Below are positions 1-8,767 of a stretch of 64,000 bases of DNA, piece by piece. Source of the DNA: Acidimicrobiales bacterium. Lineage in GTDB: Bacteria > Actinomycetota > Acidimicrobiia > Acidimicrobiales > SKKL01. The notes under the pieces are model-generated. The model was not told the origin of the DNA. It did not search any database and worked only from the letters and a program-made list of their open reading frames with translations. The position numbers and the translations under genes are program-made. Position 1 is the stretch's first letter; every line of letters starts with the position of its first letter. The DNA is taken from NCBI GenBank assembly GCA_034521975.1, contig JAXHLR010000006.1, forward strand, positions 310,001 to 374,000. Reading direction: 5' to 3'.

Positions 1-813
1 CTGGTCGCGGGCCAAGACGTCGAACCCGGCGACCGGCCCGGTCAGTGGCGCATCACCCGGGGCACCGCCACCGACCGGGTCATCTCGACCGTGGACCCCG
101 AAGCCCGCCACGCGCACAAGACCCGGTCGTCCTACCGCGACGGCTACAAGGCCCACGTCGCCGCCGAGCCCGACACCGGGCTCATCACCGCGTGTGATCT
201 GGGCCCCGGCAACGCCGCCGACACCGACGCCGCCCCCGATCTGGTTGCGGATGAACCAGCAGGCACCGAGGTCCTCGGCGACTCCGCCTACGGATCGGGC
301 GAGTTCCGCGACCACCTCAAGACCCACGACATGACCGCGGTGATCAAGCCCCCACCGCTACGCCCCGCCACCGTGGGCGGCTACACCCTCGACGACTTCA
401 CCATCGACCTCGACGCCAGAACCGTGACCTGTCCCGAAGACATCACCGTCACCATCACCACCTCCGGTTCGGCCCGATTCGGCACCCACTGCACCACCTG
501 CCCGGTCCGGGGCCGCTGCACCACCGCCACACGCGGGCGGGTCATCAAACTGCACCCCCATCATCGGCAGCTCGCTGCCGCCCGAGCCCAGGCCGGCACC
601 GACGACTTCGACACCGTCTACCGGCAACACCGGCCGATGATCGAACGCAGCATTGCCTGGCTGGTCAAGAACAACCACCGACGGCTCCGCTACCGAGGGA
701 TCCAACGCAACCAGCTCGGCTGGTCACTGCGATGCGCGGCGGTGAACCTCAAACGACTCCTCGCGCTCGGCCTCACCCACAACAGCGGCTGGACCATCGC
801 CCCAACGACCTGA
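1..813 (+). CDS. IS1182 family transposase, C-terminal part
   Basis: The reading frame is open from base 1, so the N-terminus is missing. The visible 270 residues contain the DDE-type core. A block reading RDGYKAHVAAEPDTGLIT is followed by GDSAYGSGE, a cysteine cluster (CTTCPVRGRC), and the C-terminal segment around RPMIERSIAWLVKNNHRRLRYRG. This order is typical of IS1182/IS5-like transposases, which cut and paste their own element. GC content and codon use match the host. The stop is TGA at 811-813. Confidence 0.85.
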   Translation: MVAGQDVEPGDRPGQWRITRGTATDRVISTVDPEARHAHKTRSSYRDGYKAHVAAEPDTGLITACDLGPGNAADTDAAPDLVADEPAGTEVLGDSAYGSGEFRDHLKTHDMTAVIKPPPLRPATVGGYTLDDFTIDLDARTVTCPEDITVTITTSGSARFGTHCTTCPVRGRCTTATRGRVIKLHPHHRQLAAARAQAGTDDFDTVYRQHRPMIERSIAWLVKNNHRRLRYRGIQRNQLGWSLRCAAVNLKRLLALGLTHNSGWTIAPTT

Positions 814-981
814 GCGCCGGTCCTGAGCCGCTCCAGGCTCCCAACGCACCCTCGCCGAGCGACCCGCCAGCTCATCGCCCCCCACCACACGGCTCAACCA
901 ACCGATCCAGCTCGACACCGCGCCCGAACCCAGCGTCGCTCCCGCCAGCACACCTGCCAAGCGCCGTTGCTCAGCAGACTC
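1..981 (+). mobile_element. IS1182-type insertion sequence, left end outside the window
   Basis: This is the right-hand part of an insertion sequence and includes the 3' end of its transposase. The left end lies before base 1, so its inverted repeats cannot be compared. The right boundary is a guess. GC content falls and a different gene (the immunity-like ORF at 894-1295) becomes readable just after a CTAG at 982-985, so the element probably ends near there. Confidence 0.5.
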
Positions 982-1295
982 CTAGAGCGCCATGTTTCTG
1001 CTGCCTTGAGATAGCGCTCCACCTCACTGATGTCCATGAACATGACCGATGCTCGACCAGTCCACTGATCGAGTCCGGCATAGTCCATGATGAAGAATCG
1101 ACGGACACGGTCGACCTGGTGCTCAACTCGAACCCAAGGGAACTCCACCACGCCTTGGGAGTCCGTGGGACCAACAAGGATGATGTGATGATTCTTCGCG
1201 GCCATGTAGAGCCTGACCATCAGCCAAGCCGACTCAACGGGGCGTCCGTCCCCATTCGAAACTGAGAAGGACATCGCCGATGGAGTCGGTGTCAT
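894..1295 (-). CDS. Orphan immunity-like hypothetical protein, probably 3'-truncated
   Basis: The product is up to 133 residues. An alternative ATG at 1274 gives MSFSVSNGDG as the N-terminus; neither start has a clear ribosome binding site. The body (GPTDSQGVVEFPW, FFIMDYAGLDQW, and a C-terminal EVERYLKAAETWR) reads like a compact soluble protein, and GC is lower than in the neighbours. It lies on the same strand as the Imm27-like gene and just downstream of it in the Rhs tip region, where orphan immunity genes commonly collect. The last 25 or so residues are Arg/Trp-rich. They appear to be read-through into the end of the IS1182-type element, so the original C-terminus may be lost. I do not recognise a named family, and the immunity role is inference from context. 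Confidence 0.45.
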   Translation of the reverse strand: MTPTPSAMSFSVSNGDGRPVESAWLMVRLYMAAKNHHIILVGPTDSQGVVEFPWVRVEHQVDRVRRFFIMDYAGLDQWTGRASVMFMDISEVERYLKAAETWRSRSLLSNGAWQVCWRERRWVRARCRAGSVG

Positions 1296-1557
1296 GGTCG
1301 GAGCCGATCAACGCGGATCACGCGAAGCTCGTCTGGGGTGAGAAGTTCCACATCAGCGCCATCCTCGATGTTGCCTCCGTAGCACCACTGCCCACCAGTC
1401 GGATCGCCGAACAGCTCGGCACCTACCAGCTGGCAGGCATCAGGCTGGGGACACCACCCTTCTCAGTTCAACAGCTGCCGGGGCAGCCTCCATGTGCCTC
1501 ATCTTGGGACGCGCCGCCTATGCCGAACTGGCAATCTCAGGCCAGATCAAGGTCTGA
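1280..1557 (+). pseudogene. Unrecognised gene remnant with one frameshift
   Basis: From ATG 1280 a protein-like frame (INADHAKLVWGEKFHISAIL, then PLPTSRIAEQLGTYQL) runs to about 1435. A neighbouring frame then continues with a convincing C-terminus (GDTTLLSSTAAGAASM, then ILGRAAYAELAISGQIKV) ending at TGA 1555-1557. The two halves look like one protein broken by a small indel. It ends convergently inside the last 21 bases of the Imm27-like gene, and its start overlaps the start of the orphan immunity-like gene on the other strand. No family is recognised. Confidence 0.35.
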
Positions 1558-1779
1558 CGGATCAACGAGGAACTCCTGCAGCACCTCTTCCCTCGTGACC
1601 GGCTCAAGCAGCGGTGGGCCCCCACCATGCATCTCACTATGAGGGAACGACATCCGCCACAGTTGGCCGGTCTTGTCATCGATGAACACTGTAATCCACC
1701 GAAGGTCATCGTTGACAAGCTCGCGTAGGTGCTTGGCCATCTCCTGCGCATCGCGCCCCATTACCGGCTCGATGCTCAT
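1537..1779 (-). CDS. Imm27-like immunity protein of the Rhs toxin
   Basis: The product is 80 residues. The central motif, Trp-Arg-Met-Ser-(F/Y)-Pro-His-Ser-Glu-Met-His-Gly-Gly-Gly-Pro-Pro, is the hallmark I associate with the immunity protein 27 family. It is preceded by a basic helix with VNDDLRWITVFIDDKTG. Such proteins bind and neutralise the toxic tip of an adjacent polymorphic toxin in the same cell. The ATG at 1777-1779 overlaps the stop of the toxin-tip ORF as ATGA, and a GAAGGG sequence lies about 7 bases upstream, so translation is coupled to the toxin. The longer frame up to 1905 lies inside the tip gene and is not used. GC is lower than in housekeeping genes, as is usual for exchangeable toxin cassettes. 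Confidence 0.75.
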   Translation of the reverse strand: MSIEPVMGRDAQEMAKHLRELVNDDLRWITVFIDDKTGQLWRMSFPHSEMHGGGPPLLEPVTREEVLQEFLVDPSDLDLA

Positions 1780-2279
1780 GACACTGCCCTTCGAGTGACA
1801 TTCGAGAGTTCTGACACTCTGTAGTTTGGCACGACATACTCCTGCAAGCCGCCAGCAGTCTGGCCTCCAGGCACGAAGCCAGGATTCTCGCGGAAGACCG
1901 GACATGCCAAACCAGGCGGTGTGTCGAACTCGAGCATTTCGAAAGGACCTTCCACAAGCTGACCCGAGGCATCAAGCATTGTCAACGCCACGGCAACATC
2001 AGAGGCTGTCGTGAGGTGGGCGAGTTCCGAGGCTGGTGAAACAAACACGTCGGCTGCGCTGGGTCCCCCAAGCGTCGGGCTATTGGAATGCCGGAGTGGA
2101 CGAACACGAACGAGCCGTTCTGGGAGTTCGAAGCCATCACACTGATTGCTGGGCGGTACCCCTCCGCCGCCACCTCCGCCTCCGCCGGCGCCACCTGGGT
2201 CGGTGTCGGGGTAGGGGTTGAGGCCGAGGCAGTAGCTGTCTTGGAAGCCTCCGAGGCAGGCTAGTGGTCCGTCGCTCAA
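1776..2279 (-). pseudogene. Severed C-terminal toxin tip of the Rhs protein
   Basis: This 167-residue frame is the 3' end of the Rhs gene, cut off by the insertion sequences. It starts at a TTG inside the IS630 terminal repeat. From the Leu codon at 2262-2264 onward it is native Rhs sequence: ACLGGFQDSYCLGLNPYPD, a poly-glycine linker at about residues 30-40, then a toxin domain of about 120 residues with SPASELAHLTTASDVAVAL, LVEGPFEMLEFDTP, NPGFVPGGQTAGG and EYVVPNYRVSEL. I cannot assign the toxin to a named activity. The stop overlaps the Imm27-like start. The tip itself is uninterrupted, so a free-standing toxin could be made if anything transcribes it. Confidence 0.7.
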
Positions 2280-3415
2280 ATAGCAAGGCGGGCTAGTCTG
2301 GCAGCATGCCGGTGATGACTGCTGCCCCGTTGAAGGTGTCCCGTAAGCAGCGTGGCGAGTTGGAGCGGATGTCGAGGTCGACGTCGTTGCCGCACCGGTG
2401 TGTGGTGCAGGCCTCGGCGTTGTTGTTGGCTGCTGAGGGGATGGCGAACGAGGCCATCGCTCGGGAGTGCTCGACTACTCCTGACACTGTTCGGCGGTGG
2501 CGGGCCAAGTTCGAAGCGGGCGGGGTCGAGGCGGTGGGCACGATCGCGCCGGGCCGGGGGCGCAAGCCTGAGATCGCCCAGGAGGTGATCGACGCGATTG
2601 TCGATGACACGTTGCACACGGTGCCTGACGATGAGTCCTCGCAGTGGTCGACGCGCACGATGGCTGATCGTCATGGTGTCGGCAAGGACACGGTGGCGCG
2701 GATCTGGAAGGCTCGGAAGCTGCGGCCGTGGCGGGTCGAGACGTTCAAGTTGTCGAACGATCCCCGGTTCGAAGAGAAGCTCGTCGACGTCGTTGGGCTC
2801 TATCTGAACCCACCCGAGCGCGCCGTGGTGTTCAGCTTCGACGAAAAGACCCAGTGCCAGGCGCTGGACCGCACCCAGCCATCGCTGCCGATGAAGAAGG
2901 GGCGCGGCCGCACGATGACCCATGACTACAAGCGCAACGGGACGACCGACCTGTTCGCTGCGCTCAACGTCGGCACCGGCGAAGTGCTCCACCAGACCCG
3001 CAAGAGCCACAAGGGCACCGACGTTCTGGCCTTCTTCAAGTGGATCGATCTCCACACCCCCCGAGACCTCGAGATCCACGTCGTGTTGGACAACCTCTCC
3101 GCCCACAACGCCCCCGAGGTCCGCGAGTGGCTGGCCAAGCCCCGCCAGGCCCGCTGGCACCTGCACTTCACCCCGACGAGCTCATCGTGGCTCAACCTCG
3201 TCGAGGGCTGGTTCGCGCAGCTCACCAACAAGCGCCTCCGCACCGGGACCTTCAACAGCATCGACGCGCTCATCGAAGCGATCGACGTGTGGGCCTCACA
3301 CTGGAACGACGACCCCAAGCCCTTCATCTGGACCAAGACCGCCAACGAGATCATCACCAAGGTCAAACGAGGCCGAGCCGCCCTCACCCACCAGACCAAA
3401 TCCGCGACGGACCAC
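2264..3415 (+). mobile_element. IS630 family insertion sequence (1,152 bp)
   Basis: A perfect 12-bp inverted repeat, GTGGTCCGTCGC, bounds the element (2264-2275 and its complement at 3404-3415). TA dinucleotides at 2262-2263 and 3416-3417 represent the duplicated TA target typical of IS630/Tc1 elements. It carries one transposase gene in the + direction and sits inside the Rhs gene. The IS1380 element begins 4 bases beyond its right end, so the two are stacked. The bases around TA (GGCTAG left, CTAGCC right) extend the symmetry, but part of that comes from the IS1380 end. Confidence 0.88.
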
Positions 3416-3418
3416 TAG
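2306..3418 (+). CDS. IS630 family transposase
   Basis: The product is 370 residues. An N-terminal helix-turn-helix region (ANEAIARECSTTPDTVRRW) is followed by a second DNA-binding segment. A DDE catalytic core comes next: Asp in VFSFDEKTQ, Asp in VVLDNLSAH, and Glu in SWLNLVEGWF, spaced as in IS630 transposases. Length is normal for the family and the frame is intact, so the element may be active. The TAG stop at 3416-3418 uses the duplicated TA target, so the coding sequence ends exactly at the element boundary. Confidence 0.93.
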   Translation: MPVMTAAPLKVSRKQRGELERMSRSTSLPHRCVVQASALLLAAEGMANEAIARECSTTPDTVRRWRAKFEAGGVEAVGTIAPGRGRKPEIAQEVIDAIVDDTLHTVPDDESSQWSTRTMADRHGVGKDTVARIWKARKLRPWRVETFKLSNDPRFEEKLVDVVGLYLNPPERAVVFSFDEKTQCQALDRTQPSLPMKKGRGRTMTHDYKRNGTTDLFAALNVGTGEVLHQTRKSHKGTDVLAFFKWIDLHTPRDLEIHVVLDNLSAHNAPEVREWLAKPRQARWHLHFTPTSSSWLNLVEGWFAQLTNKRLRTGTFNSIDALIEAIDVWASHWNDDPKPFIWTKTANEIITKVKRGRAALTHQTKSATDH

Positions 3419-4939
3419 CCACGATCTTTCATAGGGCTGCTTGAGCGGGCTGGGGCGTGGTCACGGTGAGTGATCGAAAGGCGCGGCGGAGGTGGTCGAG
3501 GGCGGAGAGGAGTGTGGTGGTCCAGGGCCAGGTTCGGTCGAGGTCGAGTCGTTGACCGGTTGGGGTGGTGCGGGCGGCGACGTGGAGGAGCCGGTGACGC
3601 AGCGTCTTGGGGGTGGCCCGGCGCAGCGGGCCGGTGAGGCTGATCTGTTGTGCCCAGACCAGCAGGTCGTGTGCGGTGAAGCAGAGCTGCATCCAGATCT
3701 CGTTGTTGACCACGCAGTCGAACGGGAGGTTGGCGAGGCCGCAGGCTTTGGTGTCGCGGATGACGTTCTCGGCCCGGGCTCGTTGGCGTTGGAACAGCTC
3801 GAGAGCGGCGATGTCGTCGCCGGGCTGGTCGGTGATGAACGCGGTGTGGCGCATCCCTTCGACGGTGTCGAACAGGCTGAGCTGGGCGCCGGGATGGGGA
3901 CGTTCGCGACGCACGATCACCCGGGTCCCTTCGGGCCAGGCACCCAGGTCCATCCAGTGGGTGAGCTCGGCAACCTCGGCGCCGGGACGGGCCCGACCGT
4001 TGCCGTCGACCGCGGGGACCCAGGTGTCGTCATCGACACAGACGATCGCGTCGCGAACCGCGCCGGTGATCGCGAACCCGAGCGAGTAGCCGATGTTGCG
4101 GTGGCGGCACTCCTCGACCAACCAGTGCGACGTTCCGCCCGCATCGGCGCGGACCACCAGATCCTTGGCGGCGTCGTCGCGATGATCACCAGGGCTGTGC
4201 CCGACCCGCCACTCGGCGGGCAGCGCGGCGATCGCGTCGGCGAGCACCACGATGTGGTCCTCGGCGGTGTTGGCCCCGGCGTTGCCCGCTCGCAGCATCC
4301 CGGCCAGGACCTCGTTGCAGTCGCCAGCGATGGCCAGCAGTGGATGGTGCCCATAGCTGCGCTTGTAGGTCGGTGCCGCGTCCTGCTTGTCGGCTTTGGT
4401 GGCCACGATCGTGGCGTCGATGTCGATCACCAACACCTCGCCATCGGGACCCGCACCCGCGGCCCACGCCCGCTGCCGGGCGGTGCCACGTGCCGCGGCG
4501 ATGCCCCGCAACTCCGCGGAGGTGACCGCCTCGAAGGTCCGCCACACCGTCGGCTCCGACGCGACCGGTCCGGCCAACCCCGGTTGATTGCGCAACACCG
4601 CCAGATCCGACAGGCACGTCGCACCATCAGCCAACGCCAAGATGACCTGGGCCATGGTGCGTCCCGGGTGGTGACGCCGCCACGACGCCCCGGCGAACGC
4701 GTCGATGAGCCCACCGGTGAGACCACACAGGTCCGCTGTCTCACCCAGCCACGCGAGCCCAGCACGCGACACCAGCCTCTCCCCGTTGCCCGTCACCGAC
4801 CGTGGCCGAACCAGCCTGGTAGCGTTGCTCACGAAAGCCCTCCCGATCTTGGGGTTTGATGTGTGTTCCGCGACCCACATCATCCCAGGTCAGGAGGGCT
4901 TTTCGCGAGCCAAGACCGGCTCGCTATGAAAGATCGTGG
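3419..4939 (-). mobile_element. IS1380 family insertion sequence (1,521 bp)
   Basis: The ends are a perfect 16-bp inverted repeat, CCACGATCTTTCATAG at 3419-3434 and its complement at 4924-4939. The 4-bp target duplication CTAG is at 3415-3418 and 4940-4943, the size usual for IS1380 elements. The single transposase gene is on the - strand. The target CTAG was made by the terminal C of the IS630 element plus its TA duplication and the next Rhs base. The IS1380 element therefore arrived after the IS630 insertion. Confidence 0.88.
3429..4832 (-). CDS. IS1380 family transposase
   Basis: The product is 467 residues from the GTG at 4830-4832, which has a GGGAGGG ribosome binding site 5 bases upstream. 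An upstream ATG at 4883 lies close to the element end and has no such site. The catalytic region shows VLVIDIDATIV (first Asp), LVVRADAGG (second Asp) and RQRARAENVIRDTK (Glu), followed by a tail rich in Trp and Leu, matching IS1380 transposases. The TGA stop lies inside the terminal inverted repeat. The frame is intact. Confidence 0.92.
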   Translation of the reverse strand: MSNATRLVRPRSVTGNGERLVSRAGLAWLGETADLCGLTGGLIDAFAGASWRRHHPGRTMAQVILALADGATCLSDLAVLRNQPGLAGPVASEPTVWRTFEAVTSAELRGIAAARGTARQRAWAAGAGPDGEVLVIDIDATIVATKADKQDAAPTYKRSYGHHPLLAIAGDCNEVLAGMLRAGNAGANTAEDHIVVLADAIAALPAEWRVGHSPGDHRDDAAKDLVVRADAGGTSHWLVEECRHRNIGYSLGFAITGAVRDAIVCVDDDTWVPAVDGNGRARPGAEVAELTHWMDLGAWPEGTRVIVRRERPHPGAQLSLFDTVEGMRHTAFITDQPGDDIAALELFQRQRARAENVIRDTKACGLANLPFDCVVNNEIWMQLCFTAHDLLVWAQQISLTGPLRRATPKTLRHRLLHVAARTTPTGQRLDLDRTWPWTTTLLSALDHLRRAFRSLTVTTPQPAQAAL

Positions 4940-7900
4940 CTAGGACCTGTCCAATGATGCCGATGACCCCCGTTGCCACGACGGCGGCAACTGGCGCCGT
5001 ACGTCGAGTCGGCTCGAGGGTCTTGGTGTAGCCCGGCACTGACATGCCGGTGGGGTCGGTCCAGGTGGTGGGGTTGTTGGCTACGTAGGTGTAGTGGTTG
5101 TAGCCACCGGTGCCGGGGGCTCCGGGCTGTATGGGGTCTCGGGTGGTGAACCGTCCCAGTGCAGGGTCGAGTTGGCGGGCTCGGAGGTGGATCATCCCGG
5201 TGGGGTCGTGGATGCCGCCGGTGTAGCCGAAGCTGTCCCAGCCGCTGGTGGGTTGACCGAAGGCCCGGTAGTCGATGCTGATCGTGGCGGTGCCGGTGGT
5301 GTCGGTGTGGGCTCGGATCGAGCCGAGCGCATCGGCATGCGCCCACTGGTCGCCGGTGGTGAGCAGCTGGGCGTCGGGTCCCCAGGTGTGGGCTTGGCCG
5401 TCGTCGACGAGCATCGGCAGCGACCGGTTGCGGTCCCAGAGCTGGTGCTGGCCGTCCACGCCGACGCGGATCCCGTCGGCGTCGTAGGTGTAGGTGTGGG
5501 TGGTCCCGTCGATGGTGGCTTCGGTGAGCTCACCGGCAGTGTCATAGGTGTAGGTGGTGCCGTTGCTGATTCCGGTGAGGCGCCCCACCGGATCATGGGT
5601 GTAGGTCAGGTCACCGTCAGGACCGTTTGAGGAGACGAGCTGTCCGGCGGGGTCGTAGGTGTAGGTGGTGGTCCCGTCGGGGCCGGTGTGGCTGGTGCGG
5701 TTCCCGGCGGAGTCATAGGCGAAGCTCTCGCTGGTGCCATCCGCGTAGGTCGCGTCGGTGATCCGGTTGAGCTCGTCGAGTGTGTAGGTCTCGGTGCCAG
5801 CCAGGGTGTCGACCCCGACCCGGTTCCCCGCCGCATCCAACGTGTAATCGAAGGAGGCGATCGGACCGTCGGGGCCGATGTGGTCGATCCCCACGAGACG
5901 GCCAGCGGGGTCGTAGCTGTGGCTGGTGGTGGTGCCGTTGGGGCGGGTGATCGCCCCTTGACGGCCGCCGGGAGTCCAGGTGTAGTTGGTGGTGCCCAAG
6001 CTGTTGGTGAGCGTCGCCACCTGCCCGGCTGGGTCATAGGTGTAGGAGACCGACCCCATCGGGCCTGACATGTCGGTGAGCTGCCCGGCAGGGTCGTAGG
6101 CGTAGGTGATGGTGCCCGCGGCGCTCGCCACCTCGGTGACACGCCCCACAGGGTCGTGGGACCAGCTGGTGGTCCCAGACGGATCCACCATGTGATCACG
6201 CCACCCCTCGGCGCTGTAGCTGTAGGTGATCTCGGCGTCGGGTCGCGATTCGCTGATCAGGCGTCCCGCGGGGTCATGGTCGAAGCTGGTGGTGTTGCCA
6301 CCGGCGTCGGTGGTCGCCACTCGACGACCAGCCAGGTCATAGCCGTGGGTGGTGACCTGATCAAGGGCGTCGGTCTCGGCGATGACATCCCCGGCGAGGT
6401 TGTGTTCGAAGGCGCGGGTGGCGTTGTTGGGGTCGGTGATCGAGACCTGGTTGCCGACCTCGTCATAGCCGAATGTGACCTGTCCGCCCAAGGCGTTGGT
6501 CATCGACGTGAGGCGACCCAACGCGTCGTAGTCGTAGCTGGTGGGGTGGTTGTTGGGGTCGGTCTCGGTGATCCGGCGACCGGCTGCGTCGTAGTCGATG
6601 CTGGTGGTGTTGCCCAACGCGTCGGTGGTGGCGACCACCAGCCCGCGTGGGTCGTAGGTGTGTTCGACCCAGTCACCATCTGGGCCCGTCGTGCGGGTGA
6701 GGCGTCCGGCCAGGTCATAGACATGGCTCGTGGTGCTGCCGGCGGGGTTGGTGACCGAGATGACCCGGCCGGCGGAGTCGAACTCGCGGGTCGTGGTCCG
6801 TTCCAGCGGGTCGGTCACCGACACCTGATTGCCATCGCGGTCATACCCGAAGGTCGTCTCCGCGTCGGTGGCGTCGATGATCGAGGTCATCCGCCCCGCC
6901 GGGTCATACCCATACGCGGTGACCGAGGTCCCTGGCCCGTCGACCTCGACCAACCGGCCCGCCAGATCGAACACCCAACGGGTCTCACGGCCCGACGGGT
7001 CGAGCTGTGACACGAGGCGACCCATCGGATCGAACCCGAAGCTGGTGGTCTCGTCCTCGGCGTTGGTCTCGGCCACCACCCGACCGTTGCCATCCAACCC
7101 GAGGGTGGTGGTGCCGCGTTCGGGGGCACTCACCGAGGTCCGCCGCCCCGCCAAGTCATACCCGAACCCGGTCACACCACCGCGAGCGTCGATCTCCTCG
7201 ACGACCCGACCCGCACCGTCATAGACCCAAGCGGTCTCATGGCCCAACGGATCGACCCGCGACACCAGACGACCCGCCTGGTCGTAGTCGAAGGTGGTCG
7301 AGTTCGACAACGCGTCGGTGGTCTCGACCAGGTTGCCGACCGGGTCATGGCGATATGTGGTGGTGTGGCCGGCGGGATCGGTCTCTGCCACCACCCGATC
7401 GGCGGGGTCGTAGTCCCAGCTGGTGGTGTTTCCCTCCGGGTCGGTGCGGCCCACCAGGTTGCCGACCCGGTCATAGGCCCACGTCGTGGTCGCACCAGTG
7501 GTCTCACCGGTCTCGGTGACCACCCGACCCGCCGCGTCATAGGCCCAACGGGTGACATGGCCCTCACCGGAGGTGCGCGACGCCACCCAGCCCTGAGAGG
7601 TGTAGGTCCAGCTCGTCGGGTCACCAGCCGCGTCGATCCGCTCCACCCGGTTGCCGCGGGCGTCGTAGCCGAAGGTGGTCTCACCCTCGACCGCGTCGAC
7701 CAACCCCACCAGGTTCCCGAACTCGTCGTAGTCGAATCGGGTCACACCACCCGCCGCGTCGACGATCCGGGTCGGGAACCCGAAGCTGTCGTAGTCGATG
7801 AGGGTTTCGTGGTCCTCGGCATCGACGAACCGAACGAGGTTGCCGTCGGTGTCGTAGTCGCCGACCCAGGTGTTGCCTTCGGGGTCGGTGCGGCTCGTGA

Positions 7901-8767
7901 TCAGATCCAGCCCGTCGTCGCTGTAGGCGAAGGTGGTGGGGTGTGAGACGCCGTCGGCGATCTCGTCACGCACCAGTTCGTTGCCGCGTTCGTCGAAGCT
8001 GGAGATGGTGGTGAGTCGCCCGTCGGGGCTGGTCACCACCTGGGTGCGCTCACCCACATCGGTGGCGATCGCGGTGGTGTTCCCGTTGGCGTCGGTGATC
8101 CCGGTCAGCTGGCCGGTGTCGGGGTCATAGTCCAGGCGCCGCCACGGCTCACCGACCGGATCCAGTGTCTCGACCAGGAAATGCTCCTCATAGGCGTGGG
8201 TGGTGGTGTTGGTGTTGGGATCGGTCACCTCGACCAGATCCCCCGCGTCGTCATAGCCATAGGCGACCGTCGCCCCATCAGGGCCCACCACCGCGTCGAT
8301 ACGGCCCTCGGGCGTCGCGTTCGAAGGCGATGCCGGGACCCGCGGATGAGACCACACCGTCGGGCGTGACGGTGATGGTGTTGCCGTTGCGGTCGGTCGC
8401 TGACACCAGGCCGGTGTCGCGATCCAACACGTACTCGGTCCCATCGGCAGCGGTGAGCACGAACCGTTGCGGGTCATAGACCGGCCCGTCGCCGAACCCG
8501 CCGGTGCGCATGTGCCCGTCGGTGCCACGACCCGCCGACGTGTCCCCCGGTGCCGGCGACAACGTCGAGGTCGCCCCCGACCGGGCCGTGTACTCGGGCA
8601 CCATGGTGGTGGGAAAGAACGTGTTGCCCGTCGGAGCCAGATCGAAGGTCTCGGTGCGCCCATCGGGCCAGGTCACGGTCACAAACCGCGGCGAACCGGG
8701 TGTGAAACACAACGGGACGAACACCAGACCCGCGCCACACGATTCGCCGGTCCACGAGCCGAGGCCC
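4890..8767 (-). CDS. Rhs toxin RHS/YD repeat shell and core
   Basis: The frame at 8312-8767 (FVTVTWPDGRTETFDLAPTG, then VLDRDTGLVSATDRNGNTI) joins by a one-base shift near 8312 to the main repeat frame. That frame carries dozens of YD repeats of the form YDxxGRLVxxTDPxG, each about 21 residues. The RHS core follows: HLRARQLDPALGRFTTRDP and YTYVANNPTTWTDPTGM (about 5040-5190). After the core a hydrophobic stretch (APVAAVVATGVIGIIGQVL) leads to the insertion point. The last 16 residues come from the IS1380 element. The RHS core is where the shell releases the toxic tip by self-cleavage in studied Rhs proteins. Confidence 0.85.

Noticed and set aside
982-985. CTAG as a target duplication of the IS1182-type element
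   Set aside because: The left end lies outside the window, so neither the inverted repeat nor the other CTAG can be seen.
3492-4859. A 455-residue + strand frame opposite the IS1380 transposase
   Set aside because: It is the antisense of a clear transposase, with composition typical of GC-rich shadow frames and no motifs.
4950-8300. Regularly spaced repeats that could suggest a CRISPR or satellite array
   Set aside because: The period of about 63 bases encodes 21-residue YD repeats; units are diverged at third positions and have no constant repeat or unique spacer.
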